A stretch of DNA of 34,133 nucleotides from an uncultured Lachnospiraceae bacterium (GCA_946538525.1 CAMNGU010000013.1:1-34133); one strand, 5' to 3'. Shown: positions 1-9,085, counted from the first letter of the stretch. Translations and numbers: made by a program. Notes: generated from the letters alone by a model not told the origin.

Positions 1-16
1 AATCCGTATGTCATAT

Positions 17-41
17 GGTGTCAAAAGGTACTTTTGACACC
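17..41 (-). terminator. Perfect inverted repeat after the histidine kinase
   Basis: An 11-bp perfect stem (GGTGTCAAAAG / CTTTTGACACC) with a 3-base loop sits 23 bases past the kinase stop codon. It is placed as an intrinsic terminator would be, but no long T-tract follows on the minus strand, so it could instead be a dispersed palindromic element or an mRNA-stabilising hairpin. Confidence 0.45.
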
Positions 42-64
42 CACATCATAATATATCAGTTAAT

Positions 65-1408
65 CTAATCTCTTCTCACACCTTCGAAGGATAGCGTCAC
101 AACCGTAGTAAACAAGTCATCTGTGCAACTGCTCTGCACTATTCCATCATACTTCTCAGCTGCTGTCCTGGCACTCTTTATGCCCCAGCCATGAAGTCCA
201 CCGTCTGTTTTACTAGTCTTAAAGTCTCCCCCTTCAACCACCGGTTTTTTCTCATAGGTATTCTCAACCTTAATTATCAGCATCTGCTGAATCCTTCTAA
301 TAATCAGTCGAACCTTTCGTCCGTCCGGTTCAGCAACTTTTTCGCTGGCTTCAATGGAGTTATCCACAATATTCCCTAGAATTGCACATAGATCACTACT
401 TTTAATGTTCATATTACGAGGAAATTCCACATCTGCCTCAAAGGAAATACCTTTTTGCTCTGCCAAGGCTTTCTTACTTCCGATAAGATAGTCCACAGTC
501 TCATCTCCAGTCCAAACCTCTGAACTATATGAACTCTTCTCTCCAGTAAGATCCTCCAGATATTTCAGTGCTTCATCAGACTTATCTTTTGCAAGGTAAT
601 TCTTCAACACTCCACAATGATTTCTAAAATCATGGAATAGCTTGGCATTCCTTTCATAGGACTCGCTTAAGGAATGATACTCTCTCTCCAGCAACATAGC
701 CTCATTAGCTTTCATTTCCGCCAGTTCCCTCTCCACATCATACTGCTTTCTCATCTGTAGAATCAAGACCGCGCCTAAAAGTCCAATAGCATAATACATC
801 CACGAAAATATATCGTCTCTATTAAGCATTTTATTATCTATATTATTATCTAGAGTAAGCAAAAGATTTATCAGAAACATTGCTACGATTGCAATACCTG
901 CCACCACTCTCACTCCAATACGAGCGGATAGCTCTTTCTTAAAGTAAGCCAGAATCGCAATCACTAGAACTATAAATGCAACAATCAGATATATAATGCA
1001 GCCACGAACCTCAAATGGATCCAGATACCTCTTATCATTTAGCATAAGCGCAATAAAAGCTGTAGCAAGTTTCGCAATAAGCAAATGAGCCATCTCATAA
1101 AAGACGCAGATAAAAATCTCCATTCGTCTATCCTCTTTTGGAGACTTAAGATTGCATCTAAGAATACATAGCCCCTCAGCAATGGTCATGACAAAAGACC
1201 TATCTCCTCCCCATTTTGTAGTGGCAACTGTGATCAATGCCATAGCAATCACAGAGAAGATTGCTGCAAAGATAAAATCATTTTTATCCAGCTCTTTTTG
1301 GGGAGCATTTATTAAAGCTCCTTTTTGCATAGCCATAACACTTATGATAATTCCACCACATATATGGTAGAACATACTTAGAGTGCATAAAATAATTACT
1401 AGATTCAT
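65..1408 (-). CDS. Sensor histidine kinase, GHKL/AgrC type
   Basis: Membrane sensor kinase of 447 residues. The first ~220 residues hold about six hydrophobic segments. A short coiled coil (~222-255) leads to the phosphoacceptor motif HDFRNH (His259). The ATP-binding domain shows an N-box (GNIVDNSIEA, ~345-354) and a G-box (GLHGWGIKSA, ~404-413). This layout is that of the AgrC/ComD-like kinases that work with LytTR regulators. I chose the ATG at 1408 because it overlaps the regulator's stop codon as ATGA; a TTG six codons upstream lacks that logic. It is the second gene of a two-component pair. The signal sensed cannot be read from the sequence; no AgrD-like peptide or AgrB gene is visible here. 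Confidence 0.9.
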   Translation of the reverse strand: MNLVIILCTLSMFYHICGGIIISVMAMQKGALINAPQKELDKNDFIFAAIFSVIAMALITVATTKWGGDRSFVMTIAEGLCILRCNLKSPKEDRRMEIFICVFYEMAHLLIAKLATAFIALMLNDKRYLDPFEVRGCIIYLIVAFIVLVIAILAYFKKELSARIGVRVVAGIAIVAMFLINLLLTLDNNIDNKMLNRDDIFSWMYYAIGLLGAVLILQMRKQYDVERELAEMKANEAMLLEREYHSLSESYERNAKLFHDFRNHCGVLKNYLAKDKSDEALKYLEDLTGEKSSYSSEVWTGDETVDYLIGSKKALAEQKGISFEADVEFPRNMNIKSSDLCAILGNIVDNSIEASEKVAEPDGRKVRLIIRRIQQMLIIKVENTYEKKPVVEGGDFKTSKTDGGLHGWGIKSARTAAEKYDGIVQSSCTDDLFTTVVTLSFEGVRRD

Positions 1409-2127
1409 CCTATATGCGTCCCCCAATATGTATTCAGCTTAAGCTTTACATCTTGAAGATGGGACCTGCTTATAGGCAGATGCTCGCCATTCTTCATTAT
1501 GGCTTCGCCATCCTTAATCTGCATTACATGAATTATATTCACGATGCATCCTCTGTCCGTAAATATAAATTCTTCACTATCCAGCTCATCAAAAACCTGC
1601 TGAAGACTCTTTCGAACCTTCTTAACCTCATTTCCATCAAATATTTCTGCATTCTTTCCTTCACGCTGAATGTACATGATGTCCTTATATGGAATCTTCT
1701 CTAGGCGACTACTGTTTTGAATCGTATATACCTTGCCACCCTCAAGAGTGATAAGACGGATAGCATCCGTTACAGCCTGTGGAAGCTTTACTTCTCTATT
1801 ATCTTTTGGAACATATCTAAAGATAGACAGTTCAAATGCGTCTATTGCATATTCGATATGTGAAGTGATAAATATGATCTTCACATTCGGTAGATATGGC
1901 TTCAACTTTCCTGCCATTTCCATTCCGTCATGACCCGGCATCTCTATATCAAGGAGAATCAGATCATAATAAAACTGATCTTCCGTCACATCACATAAGA
2001 GATTATCTGATACAGTGTAAGTGACAATCTCCCCCATCTCATTACACTCTCTCAGGCACTCTTCAATTACTTTCTTATGAGACGAAACCATCTCCTGCTC
2101 ATCGTCACATATTGCTATTCGTAGCAT
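1405..2127 (-). CDS. LytTR-family response regulator
   Basis: Response regulator of 240 residues. The N-terminal receiver domain has the acidic pair Asp8-Asp9 and the phosphoacceptor Asp60 in LILLDIEMPG, followed by the switch segment IIFITSH. From ~130 to the end is a LytTR DNA-binding domain (KIPYKDIMYIQREGKNAEIF and ISRSHLQDV regions). It presumably receives phosphate from the kinase encoded immediately downstream, whose ATG overlaps its TGA. RBS AAAGGG lies ahead of the ATG. The DUF4317 gene ends 40 bases upstream, so the three may share a transcript. Target promoters are not recognisable in this window. Confidence 0.93.
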   Translation of the reverse strand: MLRIAICDDEQEMVSSHKKVIEECLRECNEMGEIVTYTVSDNLLCDVTEDQFYYDLILLDIEMPGHDGMEMAGKLKPYLPNVKIIFITSHIEYAIDAFELSIFRYVPKDNREVKLPQAVTDAIRLITLEGGKVYTIQNSSRLEKIPYKDIMYIQREGKNAEIFDGNEVKKVRKSLQQVFDELDSEEFIFTDRGCIVNIIHVMQIKDGEAIMKNGEHLPISRSHLQDVKLKLNTYWGTHIG

Positions 2128-2167
2128 ACTTTTACCCTTTTTAATTTTCTAAATATCTAAATATCCA

Positions 2168-3322
2168 CTATATATTTTCAACCGAAATTCCATTAACAGT
2201 CATGTCATCAGTAATCTCGATAACCAGACACTTCTTTCCATCAATGATTCGAGTATCCATTATATCGGTATGCTTACTTTTAACACGAAGCAACATATTC
2301 TTATTCTTAACCTCAAAGTTTCTCAGTGGAGCCACATTATCTGCAAAGAGTTTTTCTTCAACCTTAACATTTTGCTCAGTATCGAACTGTTCCTCAAACT
2401 TCTGGTCAAACTTCTCCAGTTTTTCCTCTGAAACACCGCTCCTCTTAAAAACATCTTTCATAACTTCCTTATCAAGGAATACTGCTTCACCAGCCGCCTC
2501 AGACTTCTTATTAGTCACTGTCTCCTTAAGATTCTCCTGAATAGAGAAAACTGTATCGAAGTTAGATTCATTTCCCAGCACCTCTGTTACAAATTCCTGG
2601 AAACCTTCCTTCTGCTGTTTAGCCGGAAGTGTAGCTGTAACATCCAGCACCTTCTCAATAAGTGCATCTTGAAGAATATCTGCCTTTCTGCTGGAGAAGA
2701 GGATATTATTATCATCTGTACTTCTCTCATTAAATGCAGGGAACAGGAAGCCCACATCAGGAAGTTGCACGGCAAATGTTCTTCTAAGTGTATGTATCTC
2801 ACCAAGATCATCATCAAAACCAAGTCCCGGCTTTGTAAGTTTCATAGGACAGATACTACAAAGGATGTAACTATAAATCTCATCAGATGCATCCTCCATC
2901 TTAAGTCCATCATCTGTGATTCCTGGAATATCATAGTTCTGATATACGAGAAGGATTAGATAATTTCCCACATAGCTATAGGTATCAATAACCTTATCGT
3001 AGAATTCATTTAAGGCCGCTTCATCCTTTAGTTCTGAAGCTCTCAGTTTCTGAAGCAATCCCTTTCCTATCGGATTATTATCATATTCTGTATTTTCAAA
3101 ATGCATATCCATCAGATTTTTACCTGGTGTACCCGACAGAGTTCTTCTAAAAATCTCCAGATATTTATGCATTTCCTCTTCAGGAAGATCATGGAATGAT
3201 TCGCTAAAGGTTTTAACTTTATTTCTGTCAGCATCTACATAACAGCCCACCAGTTCTCTTATTCCACATTCCTGAATCGTATCAAATAAAGCCTTAATCT
3301 CATTTATTTCTTTCTTAGTCAT
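2168..3322 (-). CDS. DUF4317 family protein
   Basis: Cytosolic protein of 384 residues that I recognise as the DUF4317 family, common in Lachnospiraceae and other Clostridia and without a known function. The N-terminus (MTKKEINEIKALF) and the following RELVGCYVDADRNKV segment are characteristic. There is no signal peptide or membrane segment; the C-terminal third is rich in charged residues. The ATG at 3322 is preceded by a weak AAAAGGA site. A candidate extended -10 promoter lies about 140 bases upstream, past a 12-bp tandem repeat. It precedes the two-component genes by 40 bases, which may mean co-transcription but says little about its role. Confidence 0.85.
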   Translation of the reverse strand: MTKKEINEIKALFDTIQECGIRELVGCYVDADRNKVKTFSESFHDLPEEEMHKYLEIFRRTLSGTPGKNLMDMHFENTEYDNNPIGKGLLQKLRASELKDEAALNEFYDKVIDTYSYVGNYLILLVYQNYDIPGITDDGLKMEDASDEIYSYILCSICPMKLTKPGLGFDDDLGEIHTLRRTFAVQLPDVGFLFPAFNERSTDDNNILFSSRKADILQDALIEKVLDVTATLPAKQQKEGFQEFVTEVLGNESNFDTVFSIQENLKETVTNKKSEAAGEAVFLDKEVMKDVFKRSGVSEEKLEKFDQKFEEQFDTEQNVKVEEKLFADNVAPLRNFEVKNKNMLLRVKSKHTDIMDTRIIDGKKCLVIEITDDMTVNGISVENI

Positions 3323-3395
3323 TTTATATGTCCTTTTCTATTTTCTTTATTTCTATTCTTTATCTCTATAAATTCAATTCACTTTAATAAACACT

Positions 3396-3431
3396 CTTTA
3401 ATTCTTTCTTTAATTCTTTCTTTAATTCTTT
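3396..3431. repeat. Three perfect 12-bp tandem repeats upstream of the DUF4317 gene
   Basis: The unit CTTTAATTCTTT occurs three times in perfect tandem (3396-3407, 3408-3419, 3420-3431). It lies in the 5' untranslated region or promoter-proximal DNA of the DUF4317 gene. On the mRNA strand it is purine-rich (AAAGAATTAAAG). Copy number could vary by slippage; a regulatory role is only a possibility. Confidence 0.8.
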
Positions 3432-3458
3432 TCTCTATACAAAATTCGCGCAGGATTT

Positions 3459-3469
3459 AATATACCACA
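3459..3469 (-). promoter_or_regulatory. Candidate extended -10 promoter for the DUF4317 gene
   Basis: Minus-strand TGTGGTATATT gives a -10 hexamer TATATT with an extended TGG. The same TGTGGTATAAT element precedes cas6 (13320-13330) and the CRISPR operon (31789-31799). No clear -35 box is seen. Confidence 0.45.
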
Positions 3470-3548
3470 AAACCACTAAAATCTCCACACGCGTAGCGGC
3501 CATTAAAAGAATTTACCCTGCAATCCTAAAGTAAAAAACTGCCCTTGG

Positions 3549-3590
3549 CACAAAAAAGAGCGCCAGATTTCTACCAATCATAGCGCTCTT
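3549..3590 (-). terminator. Intrinsic terminator after vanY-like gene
   Basis: Stem AAGAGCGC / GCGCTCTT (3556-3563 with 3583-3590) with a 19-base loop, followed on the minus strand by TTTTTTGTGCC. It lies 23 bases past the VanY-type stop codon and separates that unit from the DUF4317 transcript. Confidence 0.8.
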
Positions 3591-3612
3591 CCTGAAATCA
3601 TATTTAATTATC

Positions 3613-4671
3613 CTAATTCGACAGATAATCCAGATATTCCTCTAAGCACATATTCTTCTGTCTCATCTGTGCCGCTGCCTCTTTACCCACATAACGGTAA
3701 TGCCATGGCTCATAGCCGATGCCCGTAATATCCGACTTATCCTCTGGATACCTTTTTATAAATCCATACTTATATGCATTATTATCCAGCCATTCATATA
3801 ATGCATCTTTATCTTCATCTTGTTCCGGATTAATATCCACGCAGATTCCTAACTCATGTTCACTGGTTCCAGGAACAGCCACATATTGCTTAGCCAACTG
3901 GACAGCCTTCGAATAGGAGTAGCCCTTATCCTGATACTGCTTTATTCGGGTATTCATAATGTTCTGCTGATCTTCTTTTGTACGATATCCTTCTCTCACA
4001 TAGAGATTCAGGCCACTGGCTCTGGCAGCATCAAACATGTTCTGAAGTGGGGTATAGATTCTGGAATCAACCTGTTTTCCATTTCCTAAAGTCCAAAGAT
4101 TGACACTGTAATTATCAGGAACCGGATTATCCTTATTAACTAGAATAAGCGCCCAGTTTATCTCCACCTTATTTTCATATACATAGCCATCCGAGCCAAA
4201 TGTATATTCTACGCCATCAATAGTAAGACTTTGATCTGCCGGATACCAACCCGATGCATCTTCATACCACCAGCCAGTGGCATCCTGAATCCAATGTCCA
4301 CCACTGTAGGATTCAACCCATGCACCATCAGAACCTAGCCAACACCCATCCCTATATGCACTATATTCAATATATCCCGTTGACGAGAAGTAATAATACT
4401 TTCCATCAATCTTCTGCCACATATCCTTGGCATACCAGCCGGAAGTATCCTCATACCACCAGCCCTTACTATCACTTTTCCAAGAACCATCAAAACAGTA
4501 GGTTATGGACCCGTCGGAGTCATACCATTTTCCACCTGCCCATTCAGAGCTATACTTAACTGCACTTCCCTGTTCATTTCCGGCAGCAGTTACATTTCCA
4601 CTGCTAACTGAAAATGAGCCCGCAGCCAATACAGCTGTTAGAACTATACTCATCAACCTTCGTTTTATCAC
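3613..4671 (-). CDS. Secreted VanY-type D,D-carboxypeptidase with wall-binding repeats
   Basis: Exported peptidase of 352 residues. Residues 1-30 form a signal peptide (basic MIKRR start, hydrophobic core, AGNE cleavage region). Residues ~43-165 hold aromatic repeats such as GWWYEDTSGWY and GKYYYFSSTGYI, resembling choline/cell-wall-binding repeats. The C-terminal M15/VanY domain shows the zinc-site motif SEHELGICVDI (His272, Asp279) and EPWHYRYVG (Glu321, His324). It should trim the terminal D-Ala of peptidoglycan stem peptides at the cell surface. The start is GTG, supported by AGGAGG nine bases upstream. It follows the 650-residue protein gene by 27 bases and is probably co-transcribed with it. 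Confidence 0.9.
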   Translation of the reverse strand: MIKRRLMSIVLTAVLAAGSFSVSSGNVTAAGNEQGSAVKYSSEWAGGKWYDSDGSITYCFDGSWKSDSKGWWYEDTSGWYAKDMWQKIDGKYYYFSSTGYIEYSAYRDGCWLGSDGAWVESYSGGHWIQDATGWWYEDASGWYPADQSLTIDGVEYTFGSDGYVYENKVEINWALILVNKDNPVPDNYSVNLWTLGNGKQVDSRIYTPLQNMFDAARASGLNLYVREGYRTKEDQQNIMNTRIKQYQDKGYSYSKAVQLAKQYVAVPGTSEHELGICVDINPEQDEDKDALYEWLDNNAYKYGFIKRYPEDKSDITGIGYEPWHYRYVGKEAAAQMRQKNMCLEEYLDYLSN

Positions 4672-4698
4672 TTTAAAATTCCTCCTGATAATAGGTAC

Positions 4699-6651
4699 TT
4701 AATGTGAATATGCCCTTGTTGGTAAATGTTTTGGAAACGCACCAATAACTGACTTTTTATTCTTCGGATCATAGTAGAAATAGATTCTTATCATCTGAGA
4801 ATCATTTCCTTTACCAGTCTTTATATGCATATCCATTATCACATCTTTCCCATCAACTTCTATTGTATACTTATCTTTATGCATTTCTGCAGAGCCTTGA
4901 CCACTTTGAACAGGTTCTACTGTATAACCAGAATCAGTTGGATCATAATCTCGAGCTGCACTAGAATCCAGCGCAACTCCACCATTATTTCTATACTTCG
5001 TATAGCCTGCCAGATAATGAATCATCATGCAAACTTTATTCCAGTCCAAGGCCCTGTCCTCATCCTTTAATGTCTTTCTAGCATTTTTATGAATCACTAT
5101 GACATCAGAATAATACTTCTCAATCCACTGGATAAGATCTTCTTTATTATCTTTTGTTATAACGGGCAGATTCAAAAGAGGCATATATCTTTCTTTTTCT
5201 GAACTTTTATATGCATTAAAATACACACCATCCGCCAGCTTTTGAGCCTCCAGCCTTTGGTTCTTTTCTTTTAGATCGTTAATAGAATCGATTAATTCAT
5301 CTATTTTAAGCCTATATTTCAAATTGTCACTATTAGCTTTGGTAAAATCTTTATCAATTTTACTATTTACTGCTTCAATATCGTTTATCTTATGCTGCAA
5401 TACATCATTATCATTTCTCAAAATCTCCATCTGATTTTTCAGCTTAGTAATCTCCATCTCGTATGCAGCAGTTGATTCTTCTTCACTTAACTCTTCTGTA
5501 CCTGAAGCATGATTCTTATCGTGCTCCCACCAATTCGGCTTAAAGGTATTATCCTTAAAGTCTATATTCTTCCTGCAAGGTTCCTTATGAGCCTGTGCCC
5601 TAATCTCTTCCAATAGATTTTCGGTATCAAGCTCATAATAGTCAGATGAATACTCCTGCCTGTTTGTGGTACGGTAAAAGATCAGCTGACCTTCACCTGC
5701 CACCTCTGCCAATTCTTCTGATTTCATTACCTGATTAAAAAGCTTTGCACAACTATTCTCCCACACCACAACATGAGCAAATCCCAGCAGACTTATAGTC
5801 TTCTTATCCACCTCCGAGGCATGACTATTATAGAACTCTCCTGGCACAAATAGTATAGGCATCTGTCTATTATCAGAACAGATCAGTTCCTTATATAAAG
5901 TTTCACAAGCTTCGCCAGATTTTCCATTTATCTTTATTGGAGTTTTGGGAAATGCATATTTTTTACCAAGACCAAATTCAGAAATAATAAGATTATCGTC
6001 ATAGAACATATCCCTGACAAATCCAGGTCTATAGCCTGATGCATCCTCAGAATTAGATTCTGGCTCTCTGCAGGATTCCCTAATTCCCAAAGCAACCGAA
6101 TCAGAGAGTTTATTTACAAATATCTCAGTGGTAAATGTCCTTCCCTGAACTCCACTATTCTCATTTCCATTATCCGGTTCAGTAAGTTTCGCCAACCAGT
6201 TACATTTATCATTGATATAAGCAGCTTCAAAATCTATGAAACTGAATCCATTTATATTTCGTGATTCTTCCAGATTAAAATCCTTATAATTCTCCGGCTC
6301 AGGAAAATCCTCTTTCAGATAAACCGTCTCTGGATACCTTTCATAAATATCTACTCCAAGTCGATTACGGAACCAGCGCATTATATATAGGATTGTCTTA
6401 TAGTAACAACCTTCCACATCTATATCATCCCCAGGATGGACCTCAAGAAACGCCTGGTAAGTATAGTATTCTTTGAAAAATGCTAGCTTCGTAGTCTTCG
6501 CAAGTTCAACATTTGACTCCGACTTCTGCCCCGCTTCCTTTTCCCGTTTCTCCTTCTCTTCTGCCGCCTTTTTCGCAGCCATTTTTTCAGCCTCTTTTTC
6601 CTGCTTTTTTAGCAATCTAGAGAACTGCCTTTTCTCATTTCTACTCGACAT
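4699..6651 (-). CDS. Coiled-coil protein of unknown function, 650 residues
   Basis: I do not recognise the family with confidence. Residues 1-45 are a highly charged helix rich in Lys, Glu and Ala. Residues ~55-300 look globular; ~263-300 (MPILFVPGEF ... LGFAHVVVW) read like an alpha/beta fold. Residues ~388-470 are a predicted coiled coil. The last ~55 residues (IRIYFYYD, VIGAFPKHLPT) form a small beta-rich module recalling C-terminal modules of some bacterial conflict proteins, but that is only an impression. No signal peptide or membrane segment is present. The ATG has GAGGGGG six bases upstream. A good promoter (TTGACG-17-TAGAAT) lies upstream, with a hairpin in the 5' UTR. The VanY-type gene follows by 27 bases. 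Confidence 0.8.
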   Translation of the reverse strand: MSSRNEKRQFSRLLKKQEKEAEKMAAKKAAEEKEKREKEAGQKSESNVELAKTTKLAFFKEYYTYQAFLEVHPGDDIDVEGCYYKTILYIMRWFRNRLGVDIYERYPETVYLKEDFPEPENYKDFNLEESRNINGFSFIDFEAAYINDKCNWLAKLTEPDNGNENSGVQGRTFTTEIFVNKLSDSVALGIRESCREPESNSEDASGYRPGFVRDMFYDDNLIISEFGLGKKYAFPKTPIKINGKSGEACETLYKELICSDNRQMPILFVPGEFYNSHASEVDKKTISLLGFAHVVVWENSCAKLFNQVMKSEELAEVAGEGQLIFYRTTNRQEYSSDYYELDTENLLEEIRAQAHKEPCRKNIDFKDNTFKPNWWEHDKNHASGTEELSEEESTAAYEMEITKLKNQMEILRNDNDVLQHKINDIEAVNSKIDKDFTKANSDNLKYRLKIDELIDSINDLKEKNQRLEAQKLADGVYFNAYKSSEKERYMPLLNLPVITKDNKEDLIQWIEKYYSDVIVIHKNARKTLKDEDRALDWNKVCMMIHYLAGYTKYRNNGGVALDSSAARDYDPTDSGYTVEPVQSGQGSAEMHKDKYTIEVDGKDVIMDMHIKTGKGNDSQMIRIYFYYDPKNKKSVIGAFPKHLPTRAYSH

Positions 6652-6687
6652 ATGCTACCCCCTCATATGCTATCTATTCTTAATCTC

Positions 6688-6705
6688 AACTGGTCCCCAC
6701 CAGTT
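6688..6705 (-). promoter_or_regulatory. Hairpin in the 5' UTR of the 650-residue protein gene
   Basis: A perfect 7-bp stem (AACTGGT / ACCAGTT) with loop GGGG on the transcript strand. It lies between the predicted start of transcription (~6719) and the ribosome binding site, so it could affect translation or mRNA stability. No riboswitch class is recognised. Confidence 0.5.
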
Positions 6706-6725
6706 ATAAGCCACACACTACATAC

Positions 6726-6754
6726 ATTCTAAACGACACACCATACTCCGTCAA
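6726..6754 (-). promoter_or_regulatory. Sigma-A promoter for the 650-residue protein operon
   Basis: Minus strand -35 TTGACG (6749-6754), 17-base spacer, -10 TAGAAT (6726-6731). It points at the coiled-coil protein and VanY-type genes, giving a 5' UTR of about 68 bases. Confidence 0.7.
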
Positions 6755-6787
6755 TTTGTATGAAAGCTGAAATATCAAAAATGAGAT

Positions 6788-6816
6788 TTGACAGCGCCAC
6801 ATAGAGCGAATATAAT
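6788..6816 (+). promoter_or_regulatory. Perfect consensus sigma-A promoter for the permease
   Basis: -35 TTGACA (6788-6793), exactly 17 bases, then -10 TATAAT (6811-6816). Transcription should start near 6823, 31 bases before the chosen ATG. The TTG of the -35 box is also in frame with the permease gene and could be misread as its start codon. Confidence 0.9.
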
Positions 6817-6853
6817 AACCGCTTGGAAAATATTAGAAGAAGGCGCATTTGAA

Positions 6854-7963
6854 ATGAAAGAAAAGGCAATTATTTTACTGAAAAATGATACAATTCTTAT
6901 CGTATCTGGACTACTTGCATTTATCTCATGTTTCATCATAACTCCAGACAGCAAATACCCAAGTTATATAAACTTCCGAGTACTTGCAATACTCTTTTCA
7001 CTTATGCTGGTGGTAAGTGCGCTTATAAGAATCGGTACATTTGACTTTCTTACTTCCAAACTCCTTGGAAGAATTCATTCCGAAAGATATATATCGCTAC
7101 TTCTGGTTGTTCTTTCATTTTTCATGAGTATGCTACTCACAAATGATGTCACTCTCGTAACACTTGTTCCCTTCGCCATAAATGTTCTCAAGGAATATAA
7201 GGACAGACGAAGAACTATGTATACACTCATTCTGATGACCGTATCAGCGAACCTGGGAAGTATGCTGACTCCTATAGGAAATCCGCAGAATCTTTATCTT
7301 TATTCCCATTACCACATGAAGCTAAGCAGTTTTATAAAGCTCATGCTTCCATACAGCGCAGTATCTCTAATCCTGCTGGTCATCAGTGTTTTCATCCTGA
7401 ACTTCACAGATAAAACTCTAGATACAGCCGAGGAAAATGAGACTAAGGCGCCAAAGATGATTCCACTTTTCATCTACATCGCCCTCTTTATTGTCTGCGT
7501 ACTTACAGTATCTAATAAGCTGAACTATTTCATAATGCTGGGAATCGTAGCCATAGTTGTACTTATCTGCGACAGAAAAGCATTTAGAAATGTGGACTAT
7601 GGACTGTTACTTACATTTGTATTTTTCTTTATATTGATCGGAAACCTGGGAAGAATCGACTTCATCAATTCTGCCCTTTCATCTATCGTTGATAAGAACT
7701 CAATGCTGACTGCAGTTCTTTCCTCACAGATTATCAGTAATGTTCCAGCCGCAATGCTGCTCTCCACTTTCACTGAAAATGGAGAAGCTCTTGTAATCGG
7801 TTCAAATCTGGGCGGACTGGGAACACTTATAGCAAGTATGGCCAGCCTGATAACCTACAAGTTTTTCAACTCCGTAAAAAAAGAAGGCGAGCATTATCTA
7901 CTCGCCTTTACTATCATAAATGTCATCTTCCTGGCAGTACTGTTCCTGGTGCAAATGATCTAA
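6854..7963 (+). CDS. SLC13/ArsB-like anion permease
   Basis: Integral membrane transporter of 369 residues with about ten hydrophobic segments, belonging to the ion transporter superfamily that includes ArsB, NhaD and SLC13 permeases. Signature stretches are FFMSMLLTNDVTLVTLVPFA, ANLGSMLTPIGNPQNLYLYS and ISNVPAAMLLS, which in this family line the substrate site. The substrate is not predictable; dicarboxylate, sulfate or another anion are all possible, and no arsR-like regulator is nearby. I chose the ATG at 6854, with AGAAGAAGG upstream, over an in-frame TTG at 6788 that is part of the promoter. Its stop codon interlocks with that of the convergent DUF2804 gene, with no terminator between them. 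Confidence 0.88.
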   Translation: MKEKAIILLKNDTILIVSGLLAFISCFIITPDSKYPSYINFRVLAILFSLMLVVSALIRIGTFDFLTSKLLGRIHSERYISLLLVVLSFFMSMLLTNDVTLVTLVPFAINVLKEYKDRRRTMYTLILMTVSANLGSMLTPIGNPQNLYLYSHYHMKLSSFIKLMLPYSAVSLILLVISVFILNFTDKTLDTAEENETKAPKMIPLFIYIALFIVCVLTVSNKLNYFIMLGIVAIVVLICDRKAFRNVDYGLLLTFVFFFILIGNLGRIDFINSALSSIVDKNSMLTAVLSSQIISNVPAAMLLSTFTENGEALVIGSNLGGLGTLIASMASLITYKFFNSVKKEGEHYLLAFTIINVIFLAVLFLVQMI

Positions 7964-8985
7964 TATCTGTTATGCACCTTCTCGGCGAAGCACATCATGT
8001 CCTTCACCTCGATCACAGTACCGTCATCCAGCACAGCCTTTCCACTCATTCGTCCGAACACCTGATGCTGGTCTGACACAATAACCTTGTAATCCAGACA
8101 CGCAGCCCTGTCCAGAACAGGAACGAAGTCCATCTCAAATCTTCCATCAGAGGAAGTAAATGTCCATGGCTTCATGTAGCTGTCCTCTGGAATGTGGAAC
8201 TCAATATCATCCAGTTTATGAGCCCTGCCATTATAGAAAATCACATTTTCTGTGGCAGCCTCAGTATTTCCAAAACCATATCCTATATTGAATCCAAAAC
8301 TATTACCGTTTATATCCGCATTTCCAGAACCCCAATGCCAGGTATTGTCATAGGTCCATACACCTCGTCCCCAATCCAGAGTTCCGAAATCTGTCTGAGG
8401 ATTAAACTCGTATCTCTTTCCATCAAACTCCATATATCCCGAAGCCCGCATACAGTTGATCTTCTGATTATAGTAGAAGGCATGCTTCTTATCCCATGGT
8501 GTTGCGATAACCATGGTATCCATATCCGACTGCTTCAGGATGATATCGCATTTAAATGGTTTTCCATCACAGAAGTTGTCAAACTTACATCTAATCCTGC
8601 GCTTTCCCTTAGCTACATCAAACTTCATACGAAGCCTTTTATCCATGTACTTGGTTGGCCCAACATTGGAATCAGACGGAAGACTTATCCTTCCCATAGG
8701 AAATGCATTTAGCACCGTCTCCGTATGCTCCCAAGGTTCGCCATCAAATGTAAGTAGCGAAACAGACTGGAGCCCGATATAACCATCATCCGAAATTGTA
8801 AAGGCACCGGCAAAGGAATCGCTGAGCACCAGATAATAATCCCATTCTTTGATCCTCCACTTAGGAGCACGGATCATACTTCTATCATATCTTTGAACAA
8901 GCCTGCGCGACCATCCCGGTTCCCGCAGTTCACCAGCATCATCCAGCAGAAGCTGGCTGGTTGTAACCTCATGATTTCTCCCCAT
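7960..8985 (-). CDS. DUF2804 family protein
   Basis: Protein of 341 residues that I recognise as DUF2804: N-terminal HEVTTSQLLLDDAGELREPGW-type segment, then repeated beta-strand stretches with many Trp, Gly and Asp (for example FGTLDWGRGVWTYDN and WHWGSGN). The family is widespread and uncharacterised; the fold is predicted to be beta-rich and may bind lipid-like or carbohydrate ligands, which is speculation. There is no signal peptide. The ATG at 8985 has AAAGGGGG eight bases upstream, clearly better than a TTG at 9006. It overlaps the convergent permease stop by 4 bases. A 28-codon open frame with its own strong RBS lies just upstream. Confidence 0.85.
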   Translation of the reverse strand: MGRNHEVTTSQLLLDDAGELREPGWSRRLVQRYDRSMIRAPKWRIKEWDYYLVLSDSFAGAFTISDDGYIGLQSVSLLTFDGEPWEHTETVLNAFPMGRISLPSDSNVGPTKYMDKRLRMKFDVAKGKRRIRCKFDNFCDGKPFKCDIILKQSDMDTMVIATPWDKKHAFYYNQKINCMRASGYMEFDGKRYEFNPQTDFGTLDWGRGVWTYDNTWHWGSGNADINGNSFGFNIGYGFGNTEAATENVIFYNGRAHKLDDIEFHIPEDSYMKPWTFTSSDGRFEMDFVPVLDRAACLDYKVIVSDQHQVFGRMSGKAVLDDGTVIEVKDMMCFAEKVHNRY

Positions 8986-8998
8986 TGTAATACCCCCT

Positions 8999-9085
8999 TT
9001 ATCCAATATATGCTACTGATTTATTCGCAATTGATACGATTCCGTCCTCCGAATATCTTTCAAATACATCTACTATGGCCTGCAT
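8999..9085 (-). CDS. Candidate 28-residue small ORF upstream of DUF2804
   Basis: ATG at 9085 opens a 28-codon frame starting MQAIVDVFERYSEDG. It ends 13 bases before the DUF2804 ATG, overlapping that gene's RBS region. A strong AGGAGG (9098-9103) lies 12 bases upstream, a rather long gap. A nearer ATG (9093, spacing 4) in another frame encodes only six codons. It may be a translated upstream peptide, or the remnant of a longer gene put out of frame. Confidence 0.35.
   Translation of the reverse strand: MQAIVDVFERYSEDGIVSIANKSVAYIG

Noticed and set aside
6788-6853. TTG at 6788 as the start of the permease gene
   Set aside because: The TTG is the first half of a perfect -35 box; the ATG at 6854 lies after the promoter and has an RBS.
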